Source: Ricinus communis (Eukaryota; Streptophyta; Magnoliopsida; Malpighiales; Euphorbiaceae). Taken from it: a DNA stretch of 64,000 nucleotides. Below the pieces are notes generated by a model that saw nothing but the letters and a program-made list of their open reading frames with translations, was not told where the DNA came from and made no database searches. Within the stretch, counting starts at the first letter, position 1. Every line of letters begins with the position of its first letter. The position numbers and the translations under genes are program-made. This document shows positions 11,502 through 23,322 of this stretch, piece by piece. Location: positions 16,988,001-17,052,000 of the forward strand of contig NC_063257.1 in NCBI RefSeq assembly GCF_019578655.1, given 5' to 3'.

Positions 11502-12954
11502 TAATGTGCGTAGAATACACACATCTAAATGGGGATTTTAAGGCTGATTTTATGTACATTTGGATGTGAATTGGTCCCAACACTCACCCTATGCATTTGT
11601 TTATGTACTTTAGGTCCAAAAGAAGTCAAAGAGTGATAAAGGGAAGAATTGGAGCAGAATTAGACGTCACAGTGGCCAAAACAACTCAAGTTCGTGCATC
11701 CCTAATCGGAACATGGGCATGTTGGTTTTAACACTGGCCGTGTTCCCAACACGGGCACCAAAACTGCCGTGTTGGGTGCATTTGACAATAGGAAAAAGAT
11801 GCATTAAAGAGCATGACCACAGAGAGTAACACGGGCATCAACACGAGGCTGTGTTCCCAACAGGGGCATCAACACCAGTTCGTGTTCCCAACAGGGGCAT
11901 CAACACCAGGCCGTGTTCCCAACAGGGGCATCAACATCAGGCCATGTTCCCAATACGGGCATCAACATGGCCATGTTCGCGGTAGCTGGACGAATTAATT
12001 AAAAGAATGAAAAGAGAGAAATGAAAAAAGAACAGGGGAGAACGTCCCAAACATTAATTTTTCTCTCTTTAAGGGTTTTCTGAGCTGGAACCAAAGAAAA
12101 AGGAGACTTGGACCAAGGTTTTAATTGGATTCCCTTCAAAGATTGAAAAAACAGATTGGGAGAGGTTCGTTGATTGGTTTTAATTTGAGCAAGAGGAACA
12201 AGAATCGATTCAATTCGAGCAAGAGGAATTGGGGCTGTTTACTGTCATCCAAGGGTGTAATCAGGTTTCTCTACCTTTACTCATTGTTGTAATTGAATTC
12301 TCGTAGGTTTTGATAATTAACATGTTTAGCTAGATTGATTAAATCCATTGGGATTTCTTTACTATGTTGGCTTAATGTTATATTGTTGGATTGTTTGAGT
12401 TAGTTTTGTATTCTTCTTGCTTTCAGTATTAATAAGATAATGCATTATTCATGAGATGTTGTGAATTGTGGTGTTTAGATTGCTTTATGTGATTGAGAAG
12501 TCCATTTGTCAATTGGAATTTTGAATAGCAAGAATTGGTTAATAATCACTTAGAGATAAGGATAATTACCTAGCCGAATTAAGAATTAACAAAGCTTAAT
12601 AGAGGCGGATTAAAGCTTAATGCTAATTTAAGAATCAATCGTTAGGAAGAGATTCGAACTTTAGGTTATTAAGTTTAGGAATTCGGTTATCGAGAGAGAA
12701 ACCGAATTGATTAAGAATTAAATCCACGGGTAGCATAATTGGAGTTATCAATCCTTTATCTTTTGTTTGATTGCCAACTAGTTTAGGTTCCCTTTGGGTT
12801 TGCTTTCTTGTCCGGTTATTTCATTTATCAAGAACAAGGAGTAACTACGGGCTTTCACTTTCCCGAGGAATATGGCCTTGATACTCGCCATTAGTGCTAA
12901 ATTTGCATCAATAAATTTTGCCTTAGATTGTGGCTGCATAGATAGCAACCATCA
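11502..12954 (+). repeat. 5' LTR of element A (family 1)
   Basis: It begins TAATGTGCGTAGAATACAC (first G of TGATG mutated) and ends ACCATCA at 12954 (1453 bp). The array at 11700-11990 holds four or five tandem copies of a roughly 33-bp unit with the words CAACACCAGG and CCGTGTTCCCAACA. This is longer than in most other family-1 copies. The leader that follows contains CCCTTCAAAGATTGAA, a block shared by all family-1 copies. Confidence 0.88.
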
Positions 12955-12959
12955 AGTTT

Positions 12960-12978
12960 TGGAGCCGTTCTTACGGGA
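12960..12978 (+). other. Degenerate primer-binding site of element A
   Basis: TGGAGCCGTTCTTACGGGA lies six bases after the LTR end. It corresponds to the tRNA-Asp site TGGCGCCGTTGCCGGGGA with several substitutions and one extra base. Downstream DNA (TGTTTGAAAACTAGAGTG) is shared with element B at 45310-45290 and with the DNA after the LTR at 48076, so the position is homologous. Confidence 0.7.
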
Positions 12979-13119
12979 ATGTTTGAAAACTAGAGTGAAA
13001 TTTGCTATTTGTTAATTTAGCCATTTTTTTACTATTTTATATTTATTTATTTATTTATTTTTATACATATCTATTTAGTTTAAGTTTATGATTCAAGTAG
13101 TCAATGATACGGAGATTCA

Positions 13120-14050
13120 ATGTTAAACTCTTTGTATAACGAGTTGGAAAATGGGATCAGGAACCAAAAGAGTGGTAAAAATTGGGATAACCGTGCATCT
13201 TTAGAAGCTCGAGTGGAATCGTTTTGCAGGGCTACCAATCAACTCTCCACACCTATCCTTTCATCTCAAGTTTTTTATGAATTTTGTTGTGGTTTACATT
13301 TGAGTAATGATTGTCCATTGTGCAGTGATTTTACTCATTATCCTTATAACTGTGAACAGGTGAATTATATGGGAAGTTGGCCAAATGACTCTTATGGAAG
13401 CACCTACAATCAAGAGTGGAGCACTCATTCACCATTTGGATGGAGCTTAGATGGCCAAGAACCACTAGGATCTCAGCAACCACATCAGCAGCCTAATCTT
13501 GCACCTTCAACTCAAGATGAAGAGTTAAGGAAACTTGTATTTCTCATTCAAAAATTCATCTTTGTTTATGCTGCTAACTCTCAGTGGAGCTGATGATGAG
13601 GTTCTTTACAAGTCTTGAGAATAGATTCCAATAAATAGAGAGGGTACTTGAAGGTCAATAAGCCTCGGTTGAGAACATAGAGCATCAAGTAGGCTTAATC
13701 TTCAAGTTACTAGCGGTAGAACAATGGGGAACTCCATCAAACGCTACTGAATCCGAGGAACATTTGAGCGCCGTCACTTTGCGTTCAGGTGAGAATTTTT
13801 CTGGTTTATCTATTATGATGCTTATGTGCAGGACAACTCCTTGAACATGGAGATAGAACCAGAAAAGGAAGAGGCAAACATGATTCCTCTGAAAGACTAC
13901 TAATAGGAACGTACAGTTGATGATGCTGAGTTGCAGTTAGAGGAATTTTTGGTGGATTTTTCACAAGTCCCTTCAATGATGGAAGATGAACACAAGTTAT
14001 CCAATGAAGAAGTCTTGGAGGAGCTTGAGTCTCATCATGAGTCCAGCTAA
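13120..14050 (+). pseudogene. Gag C-terminal remnant with CCHC-like knuckle (element A)
   Basis: A 157-codon open frame begins MLNSLYNELENGIRNQ and contains the retroviral-type knuckle FCCGLHLSNDCPLCSDF (C-x3-H-x4-C with a flanking Cys), then EQVNYMGSWPNDSYGSTYNQ and SQQPHQQPNL. This is the Athila Gag tail. A frame change follows. The reading continues with coiled Gag (ENIEHQVGLIFKLL), then TLRSGENFSGL and a short pre-RT linker (MEDEHKLSNEEVLEELE), and ends at the post-pol block near 14060. The Gag core and all pol domains are absent. Element B encodes the same protein on the minus strand, with about 230 bp more linker. Confidence 0.78.
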
Positions 14051-14995
14051 GAAGACTCATCACATCAAAAAGAAGCGCTTTTGGGAGGCACCCCAATTTT
14101 TATCGTTAATCTCTAATATTTTAACCTTTTATTTTGAAACATTTTTTTTAGTTTTCTTATTTTATTTAATTTTTATTTCAATTTCGGTTTTAATTCTTTA
14201 TTTTATTATTTACAGCCACTCCTCTACCACAGACTAGCCAGCGCCCTGATATCCCTGATGGTGCACCTCTTTTCACTCTGGAGCCATACTCAGGGCAGTA
14301 TTAGTTCTTTTTCCTTATTTATTTCTTATATTGTTTTTTTTTGTACACTAGGGACAATGTGTCCTTCAAGTGTAGGGTGGGTGATATTTATCCCATCTCA
14401 GTTATTTGTTTATTCTTTGTGCAATTTTTTGTAAAATTTTGAAAATTTTTCACTCACTTTGTTTCGATGCTCTTACTGTTGACTTGATTTGGAATTCCTG
14501 TTTATGTCCATGTGATCGGGTAAAACCGATAGTGTTGAGTCTTGCGAAATAATGTAAGCTATTTAGTTTGAGTTTTGCACTAAGTTGCTTTGGTTTATTT
14601 AATTTTGTTTTGATGATTTTTGTTTGGAACCTACTCAAAAAGCACACTTGTGAGAAATTGAGCCTCAATTGTAAGCATACACTCTGTATGCTTTTATTTA
14701 ATTCTTGTTGAGAGTGCCAATTACTGTCTTTGCTTTTAGAACTTGCTCGGTAATGCTTATGAGGGCCACAAGGAGAGTTTAACACTTTGGTATGATAGAG
14801 GCACTTAAGTTTTTTCATTCTAGCCAAATAGCCTTCATTCGTTTATTGATTCTGTAGATAACTCCCTCTTTCACCATTTTTTATCATATTTCATTACCAT
14901 TTAGTTTTATTCTGCTTTGGGTTATAATTTTGCACATGAGTTATTTTTATTGGGAATTTTTGTCTTAGGAATAGCGTTGGAATCTTGTAGCAGCT
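14051..14995 (+). other. Element A 3' non-coding region, first part
   Basis: It opens with the Athila post-pol block (AAGAAGCGCTTTTGGGAGGC, 14069-14088). It includes the PPT-like GTGTAGGGTGGGTG (14368-14381) and runs to the insertion point of the nested LTR. It matches the minus strand of element B over its whole length. No gene is present. Confidence 0.75.
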
Positions 14996-17858
14996 TGATG
15001 TGCGTAGAATACACACATCTAAATAGGGATTTTAAGGCAGAATTTATGTACATTTGGATGTGAATTGGACACTCACCCTATGCATTTGTTTGTGTGCTTT
15101 AGGTCTAAAAGAAGTCAAAGAGTGATAAAGGGAAGAATTGGACATCAAAGTTGCCGAAACAAGTCGAGTTTGCGCATCCCTAATCTGAACATGGCCGAGT
15201 TGGTTTCAACACTAGCCGTGTTCCCAACACGTGCACCAACACGGCCATGTTGGTGCTAAAAACATCAAAGAAATAGAAGTTTTAGGGAGCACGGCCATAG
15301 AGAGTAACACGAGCATCAACACCGGCCGTGTTGGAACACGACCTGCTCAGGCACGTGAGGGAATTAGTTAAAAGAAAGAAGAGAGGAAAAAAGAGAGGAG
15401 AGCGGGGGGAGAACGTCCCAGACCCTAACTCTTCTCTCCCTTAAGGTTTTCTGAGCTGAAACTAAGGAAAAAGGAGACTTGGATCAAGGTTTCAATCGGA
15501 TTCCCTTCAAAGATTGAAGATTGGGCGAGGTTCGTTGATTGGTTTTCAAATCGAGCAAGAGGAACAAGAATAGATTCAATTCGAGTAAGAGGAATTGGGG
15601 CTGTTTACTCTCATCTAAGGGTGTAATCGGGTTTTCTCTACCTTTACTCATTGTTGTAATTGAATTCTTATGTATTTTGATAATGAACATGATTAGCTAG
15701 ATTAATGAAATCCATTGGGATTTCTTTACTATGTTGGCTTAGTATTATATTGTTGGATTGTTTGGGTTAGTTTTGTATTCTTCTTGCTTTCAGTATTAAT
15801 AAGATAATGCATTATTCATGAGACGTTGTGAATTGTGTGTTTAGATTGCTTTTTGTGATTGAGAAGTCCATTTGGCAATTAGAATTTTGAATAGTAAGAA
15901 CTGGTTAATAATCACTTAGAGATAAGGATAATTAACTAGCCGGATTAAGAATTAACAAAGCTTAATAGAGACGGATTAAAGCTTAATGTTAATTTAAGAA
16001 TCAATCATTAGGAAGAGATTCCAACTTTAGGTTATTAGGTTTAGGAATTCGGTTATCTCGAGAGAGAAGCGAATTGATTAAATTGTCCACAGGTAGCATA
16101 ATTAGACTCACCAATCCTTTATCTTTTGTTTGATTGCCAACTAGTTTAGGTCCCCTTTGGGTTTGCTTTCTTCTCTTGGTTATTTTAGTTATCAATTACT
16201 CCTGCATCTCCCTTAGAACTTAGCTTGTAGCTATTAGTTAGTTTAGAAATTATTCATCACTCATTTTAGGTTAATATAACAAACAACAAAGGAGTAACTC
16301 TGGGCTTTCACTTTCCCGAGGAATACGACCTTGATACTCACCATTAGTGCTAGACTGCACATGATGTGCGTAAAATACACACATCTAAATGGGGTTTTTA
16401 AGATCGATTTTATGGATATTTGGATGTGAATTGGCACCAACACTCACCCTATAGGTATGTTTGTGTGCATTAGGTCCAAAAGAAGTCAAAGAATGAAAAA
16501 GGAAAGAATTAGAGCATAATTGGACGTCAAAGCTGCCGCGAGCTACGAGCATGAGGAAGATGAATGTGGCCGTGTTGGTCTCAACACTGGCCGTGTTCGC
16601 TCTGATCACAGACCACAGCCTGCCAACACGGGAACAAACACGGTAGTATTGGACATCAAAAAAGTAGATCTTATGGAGCACGGCCCGCAGAGCTGCGGCC
16701 GGGAACACCGGCCGTGTCCTTAACACGGCCGTGTTAGAGGCGACAGGGGGTATTAATTAAAAGAACGAAGAGAGGAAAAGGAGGAGGCGGCTAGGGTTAG
16801 AACGTCCCAAACCCTAATTTTTCTATCCCTAAGGTTTTCTGAGCTGAAACTAAGAGAAAAGGAGACTTGGATCAAGGTTTCAATCGGATTCCCTTTAAAG
16901 ATTGAAGATTTGGCGAGGTTTGTTGATTGGTTTTCAAATCGAGCAAGAGAAAAAAGGATCGATTCAAGATTGAGCAAGAGGAATTGGGGCTGTTTACTCT
17001 CATCCAAGGGAGTAATTGGGTTTTCTCTACCTTTTAACTCATTGTTGTAATTGAATTCTTGTGGATTCTGATAATGAACATGATTAGCTAGATTGATTTA
17101 ATCCATTGGGATTTCTTTACTATGTTGGCTTGACATTATATTGTTGGATTGTTTAGGTTAATTTTGTATTCTTCTTATTTTCAGTATTAATAAGATAATG
17201 CATTATTCATGAGTCGTTGTGAATTGTGTGTTTAGATTGCTTTGTGTGATTGAGAAGTCCATTTGGCAATTGGAATTTTGAATAGCAAGAACTGGTTAAT
17301 AATCGCTTAGAGATAAGGATAATTAACTAGCCGGATTAAGAATTAACATAGCTTAATAGAGGCGGATTAAAGCTTAATGCTAATTTAAGAATCAATCGTT
17401 AGGAAGAGATTCCAACTTTAGGTTATTGGATTTAGGAATTCAGTTATCTCGAGAGAGAAACCGAATTCGGTTAAGAATTCATCCACGGGTAGCATAATTA
17501 GACTCACCGATCCTTTATCTTTTGTTTGATTGCCAACTAGTTTAGATTCCCTTTGGGTTTGTCTTCTTGTCTTGATTATTTCATTCATCAATTACTCTTG
17601 CATCTCCCTTAGGACTTAGCTTGTAGCTATTAGTTAGTTTAGAAATTATTTATCGCTAATTTTAGGTTAATATAACAAAGACCAAAGGAGTAACTTTGGG
17701 CTTTCACTTTCCCGAGGAATACGACCTTGATACTCGCCATTAGTGCTAGACTGCATCGATAGGTACACTGCCTTAGATTGTAGCTAACACGAGTAGCACA
17801 CATCATTATCGATAGGTACACTGCCTTAGATTGTAGCTAACATAAGAAGCACACATCA
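14996..17858 (+). mobile_element. Solo LTR of family 1 inserted in element A, itself split by another LTR
   Basis: The outer LTR runs 14996-16361 and resumes 17806-17858, about 1419 bp in total. The last 53 bp (from ATCGATAGGTACACTGCC to CACATCA) sit on the far side of the inner LTR. The outer insertion has a perfect 5-bp target duplication: CAGCT at 14991-14995 and again at 17859-17863. Removing it joins the 3' region of element A exactly as seen uninterrupted in element B near 43080. That makes a solo LTR by recombination, followed by a second hit. Confidence 0.88.
16362..17805 (+). repeat. Inner family-1 LTR nested in an LTR
   Basis: A complete LTR of 1444 bp, TGATGTGCGTAAAATACAC to GCACACATCA. 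It sits near the 3' end of the outer LTR of the same family. Flanking 5-mers (GCACA and TTATC) do not match, so the target duplication is not recognisable. The CGTG array is at 16560-16740. There is no internal region, so it is a solo LTR or a recombination product. Confidence 0.82.
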
Positions 17859-18562
17859 CAGCTTCCTTCAATCCAGAAGAAATTCACTCTATTATATGAA
17901 TGTTCTTCCCTTATGAAAAAAAAGAAGAAAAAAATGATAAGAAGAATAAGAGGGAAGGGTGATGAAAAGAAAGAAAGTAAGTGAGCTAATTGTTTAATTG
18001 CTTTTCGGAGTTTACATTTTGACTTGATTCCTATTTCCCACCTTGGACTACTGCCCATTGTTTACCGCTTATGATTATTGTGACTTGTGTGCAGGTCATT
18101 TATCTCATTGCAGAACACCATAGGTTCAACTCTAACCAAATTTACGTACCCTTACCTAATCCCCATTACAACCCTTATAAAGACATATGGACATAGTTGT
18201 TGACTCTCCATAAGTGGTAGGAGTAGGATTTAAGAGCAAGCATATAGTAAGTAAGGCAGTATTTGATGCATTGAGTGATTTAACACTATCCTATAAACAC
18301 TTTGAGTGACTTAGAGTGAATCTTGTGAGGAGTTGGTTCTGAATAATTTTGTTGAGATAGTATTTTGTGAATCAATAGCATGTTGGTTGTGATGATTGAA
18401 TTGATTGCTTCGTTTCTTTTTGCTTGACTTATGCTTGTTAAGGATATGTGCAGGAGCTCTCTAGCTTGTCTGTCAGTTTAAGTGTTGTTCCTTAGTGGTT
18501 TATTGTCCTTATTTTACTTTTGATTGCTCGAGGACAAGCAATAAGCTAAGTGTGGGGTTATT
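17859..18562 (+). other. Element A 3' non-coding region, second part, and polypurine tract
   Basis: The stretch starts with the repeated target site CAGCT and aligns with the minus strand of element B at 43080-42370. It ends with GAGGACAAGCAATAAGC and the tract AAGTGTGGGGTTATT immediately before the LTR start at 18563. It has no coding capacity. Confidence 0.8.
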
Positions 18563-20005
18563 TGATGTGCATAGAATACACACATCTAAATGGGGTTTTT
18601 AAGGCTGATTTTATGTACATTTGGATGTGAATTGGTCCCAACACTCACCCTATGCATTTGTTTGTGTACTTTAGGTCCAAAAGAAGTCAAAGAGTGATAA
18701 AGGGAAGAATTGGAGCAGAATTAGACGTCAAAGTGGCTGAGACAAGTCAAGTTCGTGCATCCCTAATCTGAATATGGGCATGTTGGTTTTAACACTGGCC
18801 GTGTTCCCAATACAGGCACCAAAACGACCATGTTGAGTGCATTTGACAACAGGAAAAAGATGCATTAAGGAGCACGACCATAAAGAGTAACACGGGCATC
18901 AACACTAGGCCGTGTTCCCAACACGGGCATCAACACCAGGCCGTGTTCATAACAGGGGCATCAATCCAGGCCGTGTTCCCAACACGGGCATCAACATGGC
19001 CATGTTCGCGGCAGCTGGACGAATTAATTAAAATAAATAAAAGAGGGAAATGAAAAAAGAACGGAGGAGAATGTCCCAAACCCTAATTTTTCTCTCTTTG
19101 AGGGTTTTCTGAGCTGGAACCAAAGAAAAAGGAGACTTGGACCAAGGTTTCAATTGGATTCCCCTCAAAGATTGAAGATTAGGCAAGGTTCGTTAATTGG
19201 TCTCAATTTGAGCAAGAGGAACAAGAATCGATTCAATTCGAGCAAGAGGAATTGGGGCTGTTTACTCTCATCTAAGGGTGTAATCGGGTTTCTCTACCTT
19301 TACTCATTGTTGTAATTGAATTCTCGTAGGTTTTGATAATTAACATGTTTAGCTAGATTGATTAAATCCATTGGGATTTCTTTACTATGTTGGCTTAATG
19401 TTATATTGTTGGATTATTTGAGTTAGTTTTGTATTCTTCTTGCTTTCAGTATTAATAAGATAATGCATTATTCATGAAACGTTGTGAATTATGGTGTTTA
19501 GATTGCTTTATGTGATTGAGAAGTCCATTTCGCAATTGGAAGTTTGAATAGCAAGAACTGGTTAATAATCACTTAGAGATAAGGATAATTAACTAGCCGG
19601 ATTAAGAATTAACAAAGCTTAATAGAGGCGGATTAAAGCTTAATGCTAATTTAAGAATCAATCGTTAGGAAGAGATTCCAACTTTAGGTTATTAAGTTTA
19701 GGAATTGAGTTATCTTGAGAGAAACGTTGGTTAAAGAATCATCGGGTAGCATAATTGGAGTCATCAATCCTTTATCTTTTATTTGATTGCCAACTAGTTT
19801 AGGTTCCCTTTGGGTTTGCTTTCTTGTTTGGGTTATTTCATTTATCCATTTACTCTTGCGTCTCCCTTAGAACTTAGCTTGTAGCTATTAGTTAGTTTAG
19901 AAATTATTCATCATTCATTTTAGGTTAATATAACAAAGAATAAAGGAGTAACTCTGGGCTTTCACTTTTCCGAGGAATACGACCTTGATACTCGCCATTA
20001 GTGCT
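18563..20005 (+). repeat. 3' LTR of element A, 3' end missing
   Basis: It begins TGATGTGCATAGAATACAC directly after the PPT. The array at 18770-19015 again has tandem CCGTGTTCCCAACACGGGCA units, as in the 5' LTR. The LTR breaks off after ATTAGTGCT at 20005. The final 80-90 bp present in other copies (AGACTGCATCGATAGG onward) are absent and element D sequence follows, so the target duplication cannot be scored. Confidence 0.85.
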
Positions 20006-20517
20006 GGTGATCATTTGATTGTATGAATAGATCAAGTTCATTCTAAATAATTGTATGATTTTTCAGTATACTTTACACTTCTCTCCAAATATTCTTACCT
20101 TTACCTTAGCCATATTTCAACCCTTGTAAAGACCCTTTGATTTTGGTATTCATTTATTCGCAATAGCGAAGATGAGATTAATGAGCAAGCTTATAGTAAA
20201 CAGGTTTTGTGTAGCTGCATTATGCGAATTTCCTTGTTTACCTGTAAACACTGTGAGTGATTTGAGAGATTCCTGTGAGGTAATGGCTCCTGGTCTTTAA
20301 TGATGAATAGTTATAAAAGTTGTACTTCGAGATGGTATTACTATAGTTCTTCTTTGAAGGTGTATGATTTGTTTAGCTACTCGACTTTCATTCCTTATAT
20401 GTTGAATAAGGTTAAGTTGTGAACTTTAGCATGGATTTTGAAGGGTGATTGTTGCTTGTATATGAATTGAGTTATTGATTGCTTGAGGACAAGCAAAAGC
20501 ATAAGTGTGGGGTGATT
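20006..20517 (+). other. Element D 3' non-coding region, second part, and polypurine tract
   Basis: AT-rich DNA ends GAGGACAAGCAAAAGC and AAGTGTGGGGTGATT, the same PPT signature as in A, B and C, abutting an LTR start at 20518. No ORF is present. Confidence 0.72.
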
Positions 20518-23322
20518 TGATGTGCATAATTTTATACATGTTTATATGCCCAATTACTTCTGTTTTTGTGCATAGTTATCTTGTTCTATGACAGAATCAC
20601 CTATGTTTTGGTTCCTTTCATGTTTTAGGTGATTATCGATGGACATTATCAGTAGTCGAGGAAAATACATACAAATACGGACCAGAATCCATCAAAATTG
20701 AGCAAGAGCTACCATTTCAAGGTTGAGCACGGTCTGGGCTTTGGCCGTGCTGAACCATCAACATTTGACCCTCAAGAGTGTCAGTTTGGCACGGTTTTTG
20801 AGACCACCACGGCCTCCATCACAGCCCATGGTGGCTCGGCCTGCATGAGGAACGACAGGAAGAAGCCTAATATGCGGGACTCGGAGGTCGGCCAGCTTGA
20901 CTCACTGGTGCTTGCCGGTGATGTGTTAGTAGCTTCTGATCTACAAAGTGTACCCATCGATGCAGTCTAGCACTAATGGCGAGTATCAAGGTCGTATTCC
21001 TTGGGAAAGTGAAAGCCTAGAGTTACTCCTTTGTTCTTTGTTATATTAACCTAAAATTAGTGATGAATAATTTCTAAACTAACTAATAGCTACAAGCTAA
21101 GTTCTAAGGGAGATGCAAGAGTAATTGATAACTAAAACAACCAAGGCAGAGAGAGCAAACCCGAGGGAACCTAAACTAGTTGGCAATCAAACAAAAGATA
21201 AAGGATTGGTGAGTCTAATTATGCTACCCGTGGATGAATTCTTAGCAGAATTCGGTTTCTCTCTCGAGATAACCAATTCTAAATCTAATAACCTAAAGTT
21301 GAAATCTCTTCCTAACGATTGATTCTTAAATTAGCATTAAGCTTTAATGCGCTCTATTAAGTTTTGTTAATTCTTAATCAAGTGAATTATCCTTATCTCT
21401 AGCGATTATTAACCAGTTCTTGTTATTGAAAATTCCAATTGCCAAATGGACTTCTCAATCACAAAGCAATCTAAACACACAATTCACAATGTCTCATGAA
21501 TGATGCATTATCTTATTAATACTAAAGGCAAGAAGAATACAAAACTAACCCAAACAATCCAACAATATAATACTAATGACATGTAAAGTAATGGATTTAA
21601 TCAATCTAGCTAATCATGTTCATTATCAAAATACACAAGAATTCAATTACAACAATGATAAAGGTGGAAAAACCGATTACACCCTGGATGAGATAAAGCA
21701 TTCTCTTTCAGATTGATTCTTGTTCCTCTTGCTCGATTTGAATCAATTCTTGTTCCTCTTGCTCAATTTGAAAACCAATCAACGAACCTCGCCCAATCTT
21801 CGATCTTTGAAGGGAATCCGCTTGAAACCTTGATCCAAGTCTCCTTTTCCCTTGGTTCCAGCTCAGAAAACCCTTAGGGAGATAAAAGTTAGGGTTTGGG
21901 ACGTTCTCCCCCTCTCCTCTCTTTCTTTCCTCTCTTCTTTCTTTTAATTAATTCCCTTTGGCACCGCCAACACGGCCGTGTTGGTGTCCGTGTTCCCAAC
22001 ACAGTGTGGTGTTCCTGGCCGTGTTACTCTCTGTGGTCGTGCTCCCTAAGAACTTATTTTTCTTTTATGTTTGATGACACCCAACACGGCCGTGTTTGTG
22101 CCCTTGTTGGGAACACAGTCAGTGTTGAAACCAACAAGGCCATGTTCAGCTTCCTCATGCTCGTACTTAGCTTGTTTCGGCAGCTTCGGCATCCAATTAT
22201 GCTCAAATTCTTCCCTTTATCATCCTTTGACTTCTTTTGGACTAATGCACACAAACAGATGCATAGGCCGTGCTAAGATATTTATAGAGGTAAATGCGAA
22301 TTATTTTGCTAGGTTTCGATTTTCTGAATTGATTTCTCATATACATGCACGAGCCACCATTTTTCATACTTCAATATTCCACTTTGGGGGACTATTTTGC
22401 CTATTGAAGGAAGGATTACATTGGTTTAAACATCACATTGAAGATCAACAGTGGATTTGGAGGCATTCAAGAGGCAATTTAGGGTTCATCATTCAGATTT
22501 GGGGATTTAGAGCTTTTCATCCAACTTGAAGAAGAAGGGTGTACATGCTTTCAAATTGCTTTTTTGTATTTGTTCCTTACTTTGTGTTGCTTATTAGCAT
22601 GAGTAGTTAGAATTGTTGAGCCCATTGGGATCCCTATGTTGTTGGATTGCATTTAATGTTTATGAGACTTTGATTATCAATGCTTGTTTCTTCTTGCTTT
22701 CATTATCAATGAGAAATCACATTATTCATGAGACGTTGTGAGTTGTGGTGTTTAGATTGCTTTATGTAATTGAGAAGTTCGTTTAGCAATTGGAAATTTG
22801 AATAGTAAGAATTGGTTAATGATCACTTAGAGATAAGGGTAATTGATTAGCTGGATTAAGAATTAACAACTCTTAATAGTGGTGGATTTAATCTTAAGGC
22901 TAACCTAAAATCAATTGTTAGGAAGAGATTCTATCGTTTAGGTTCTTAGGTTTAGGAATTTGATGTTCTCGAGAGGGAAATCAAATTCAATTTATAATCC
23001 GCTCACAGGTAATCGCAATTGGTAATCAATATAATCTCTACCTTCACTAAAATTCAACTTGCTTAGGTCCCTTTGGGTTTGCTCTTTCCTTTGATTGTTT
23101 CACAAAATCCATCCAGACTATCTGACATTTAGTTAATCACTTAGCTTGCATATAATTATAGAATAGCAACTTCATCAATTTGTTAAGGTTAGATAACATA
23201 AGACGCTACAGTAGTTCTAGGATCACCCTTTCTCGAGAATACGACCTTGATACTCGCCCTTAGTGCTAGTCTACATCGATAGGTTTACTGCCTTAGATTG
23301 TAGCTACATAAATAGCCTGTCA
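20518..23322 (+). repeat. 3' LTR of element D (family 2), split by a minus-strand LTR
   Basis: The two halves, 20518-20918 and 22269-23322, total about 1455 bp, close to the 1479 bp of the intact family-2 solo LTR at 58933-60411. They align with it in order. It starts TGATGTGCATAATTTTATAC and ends TAGCCTGTCA. The CGTG array (GAGCACGGTCTGGGC, GGCACGGTTTTTGAG, 20700-20920) was interrupted by the insertion, which lies between the array and the TATA-like ATATTTATAGAGG (about 22277). Confidence 0.83.
20919..22268 (-). repeat. Nested family-1 LTR, minus strand, 5' end truncated
   Basis: On the minus strand the LTR runs from within U3 (22268) to its end at 20919. About 85 bp of the U3 start found in other copies (TGATGTGCG...GGTGAGTGTTGG) are missing where family-2 sequence resumes at GGCCGTGCTAAG. 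The shared word GGCCGTG at the junction suggests the truncation or recombination used the CGTG arrays. No primer site or internal region is attached. Confidence 0.8.

Larger units (their letters stand above)
11502..20005 (+). mobile_element. Element A: non-autonomous Athila-derived element with LTRs, carrying a nested insertion
   Basis: Structure: 5' LTR 11502-12954, degenerate tRNA-Asp primer site 12960-12978, a gag-derived pseudogene 13120-14050, 3' non-coding region 14060-14995 and 17864-18562, PPT, then 3' LTR from 18563, which loses its last 80-90 bp at 20005. Without the 14996-17863 insertion the internal region is only about 2.74 kb. It has no protease, RT, RNase H or integrase. Element B (40935-46749) has the same arrangement, so the deletion predates at least two insertions. 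Movement would have needed proteins from an autonomous relative. Confidence 0.82.
9238..23322 (+). mobile_element. Element D: 3' part of an Athila element, split by nested insertions
   Basis: In sense order the surviving pieces are an env-like ORF (9238-10252), a non-coding 3' region (10253-11501 then 20006-20517), a polypurine tract and a 3' LTR (20518-20918 then 22269-23322). The gap 11502-20005 is element A, and 20919-22268 is a minus-strand LTR. Removing both gives a contiguous Athila 3' end. The alignment of the 3' region with elements A and B supports continuity across A. The 5' half is absent: element C abuts at 9237. Confidence 0.72.

Noticed and set aside
11829..11990. Evenly spaced repeats resembling a CRISPR array
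   Set aside because: The units are adjacent tandem copies without unique spacers, inside a plant LTR.
14996..17858. Two head-to-tail LTRs read as a tandem LTR dimer from a circle
   Set aside because: The displaced 53-bp LTR end at 17806-17858 and the single CAGCT pair fit one LTR nested in another better than a tandem junction.
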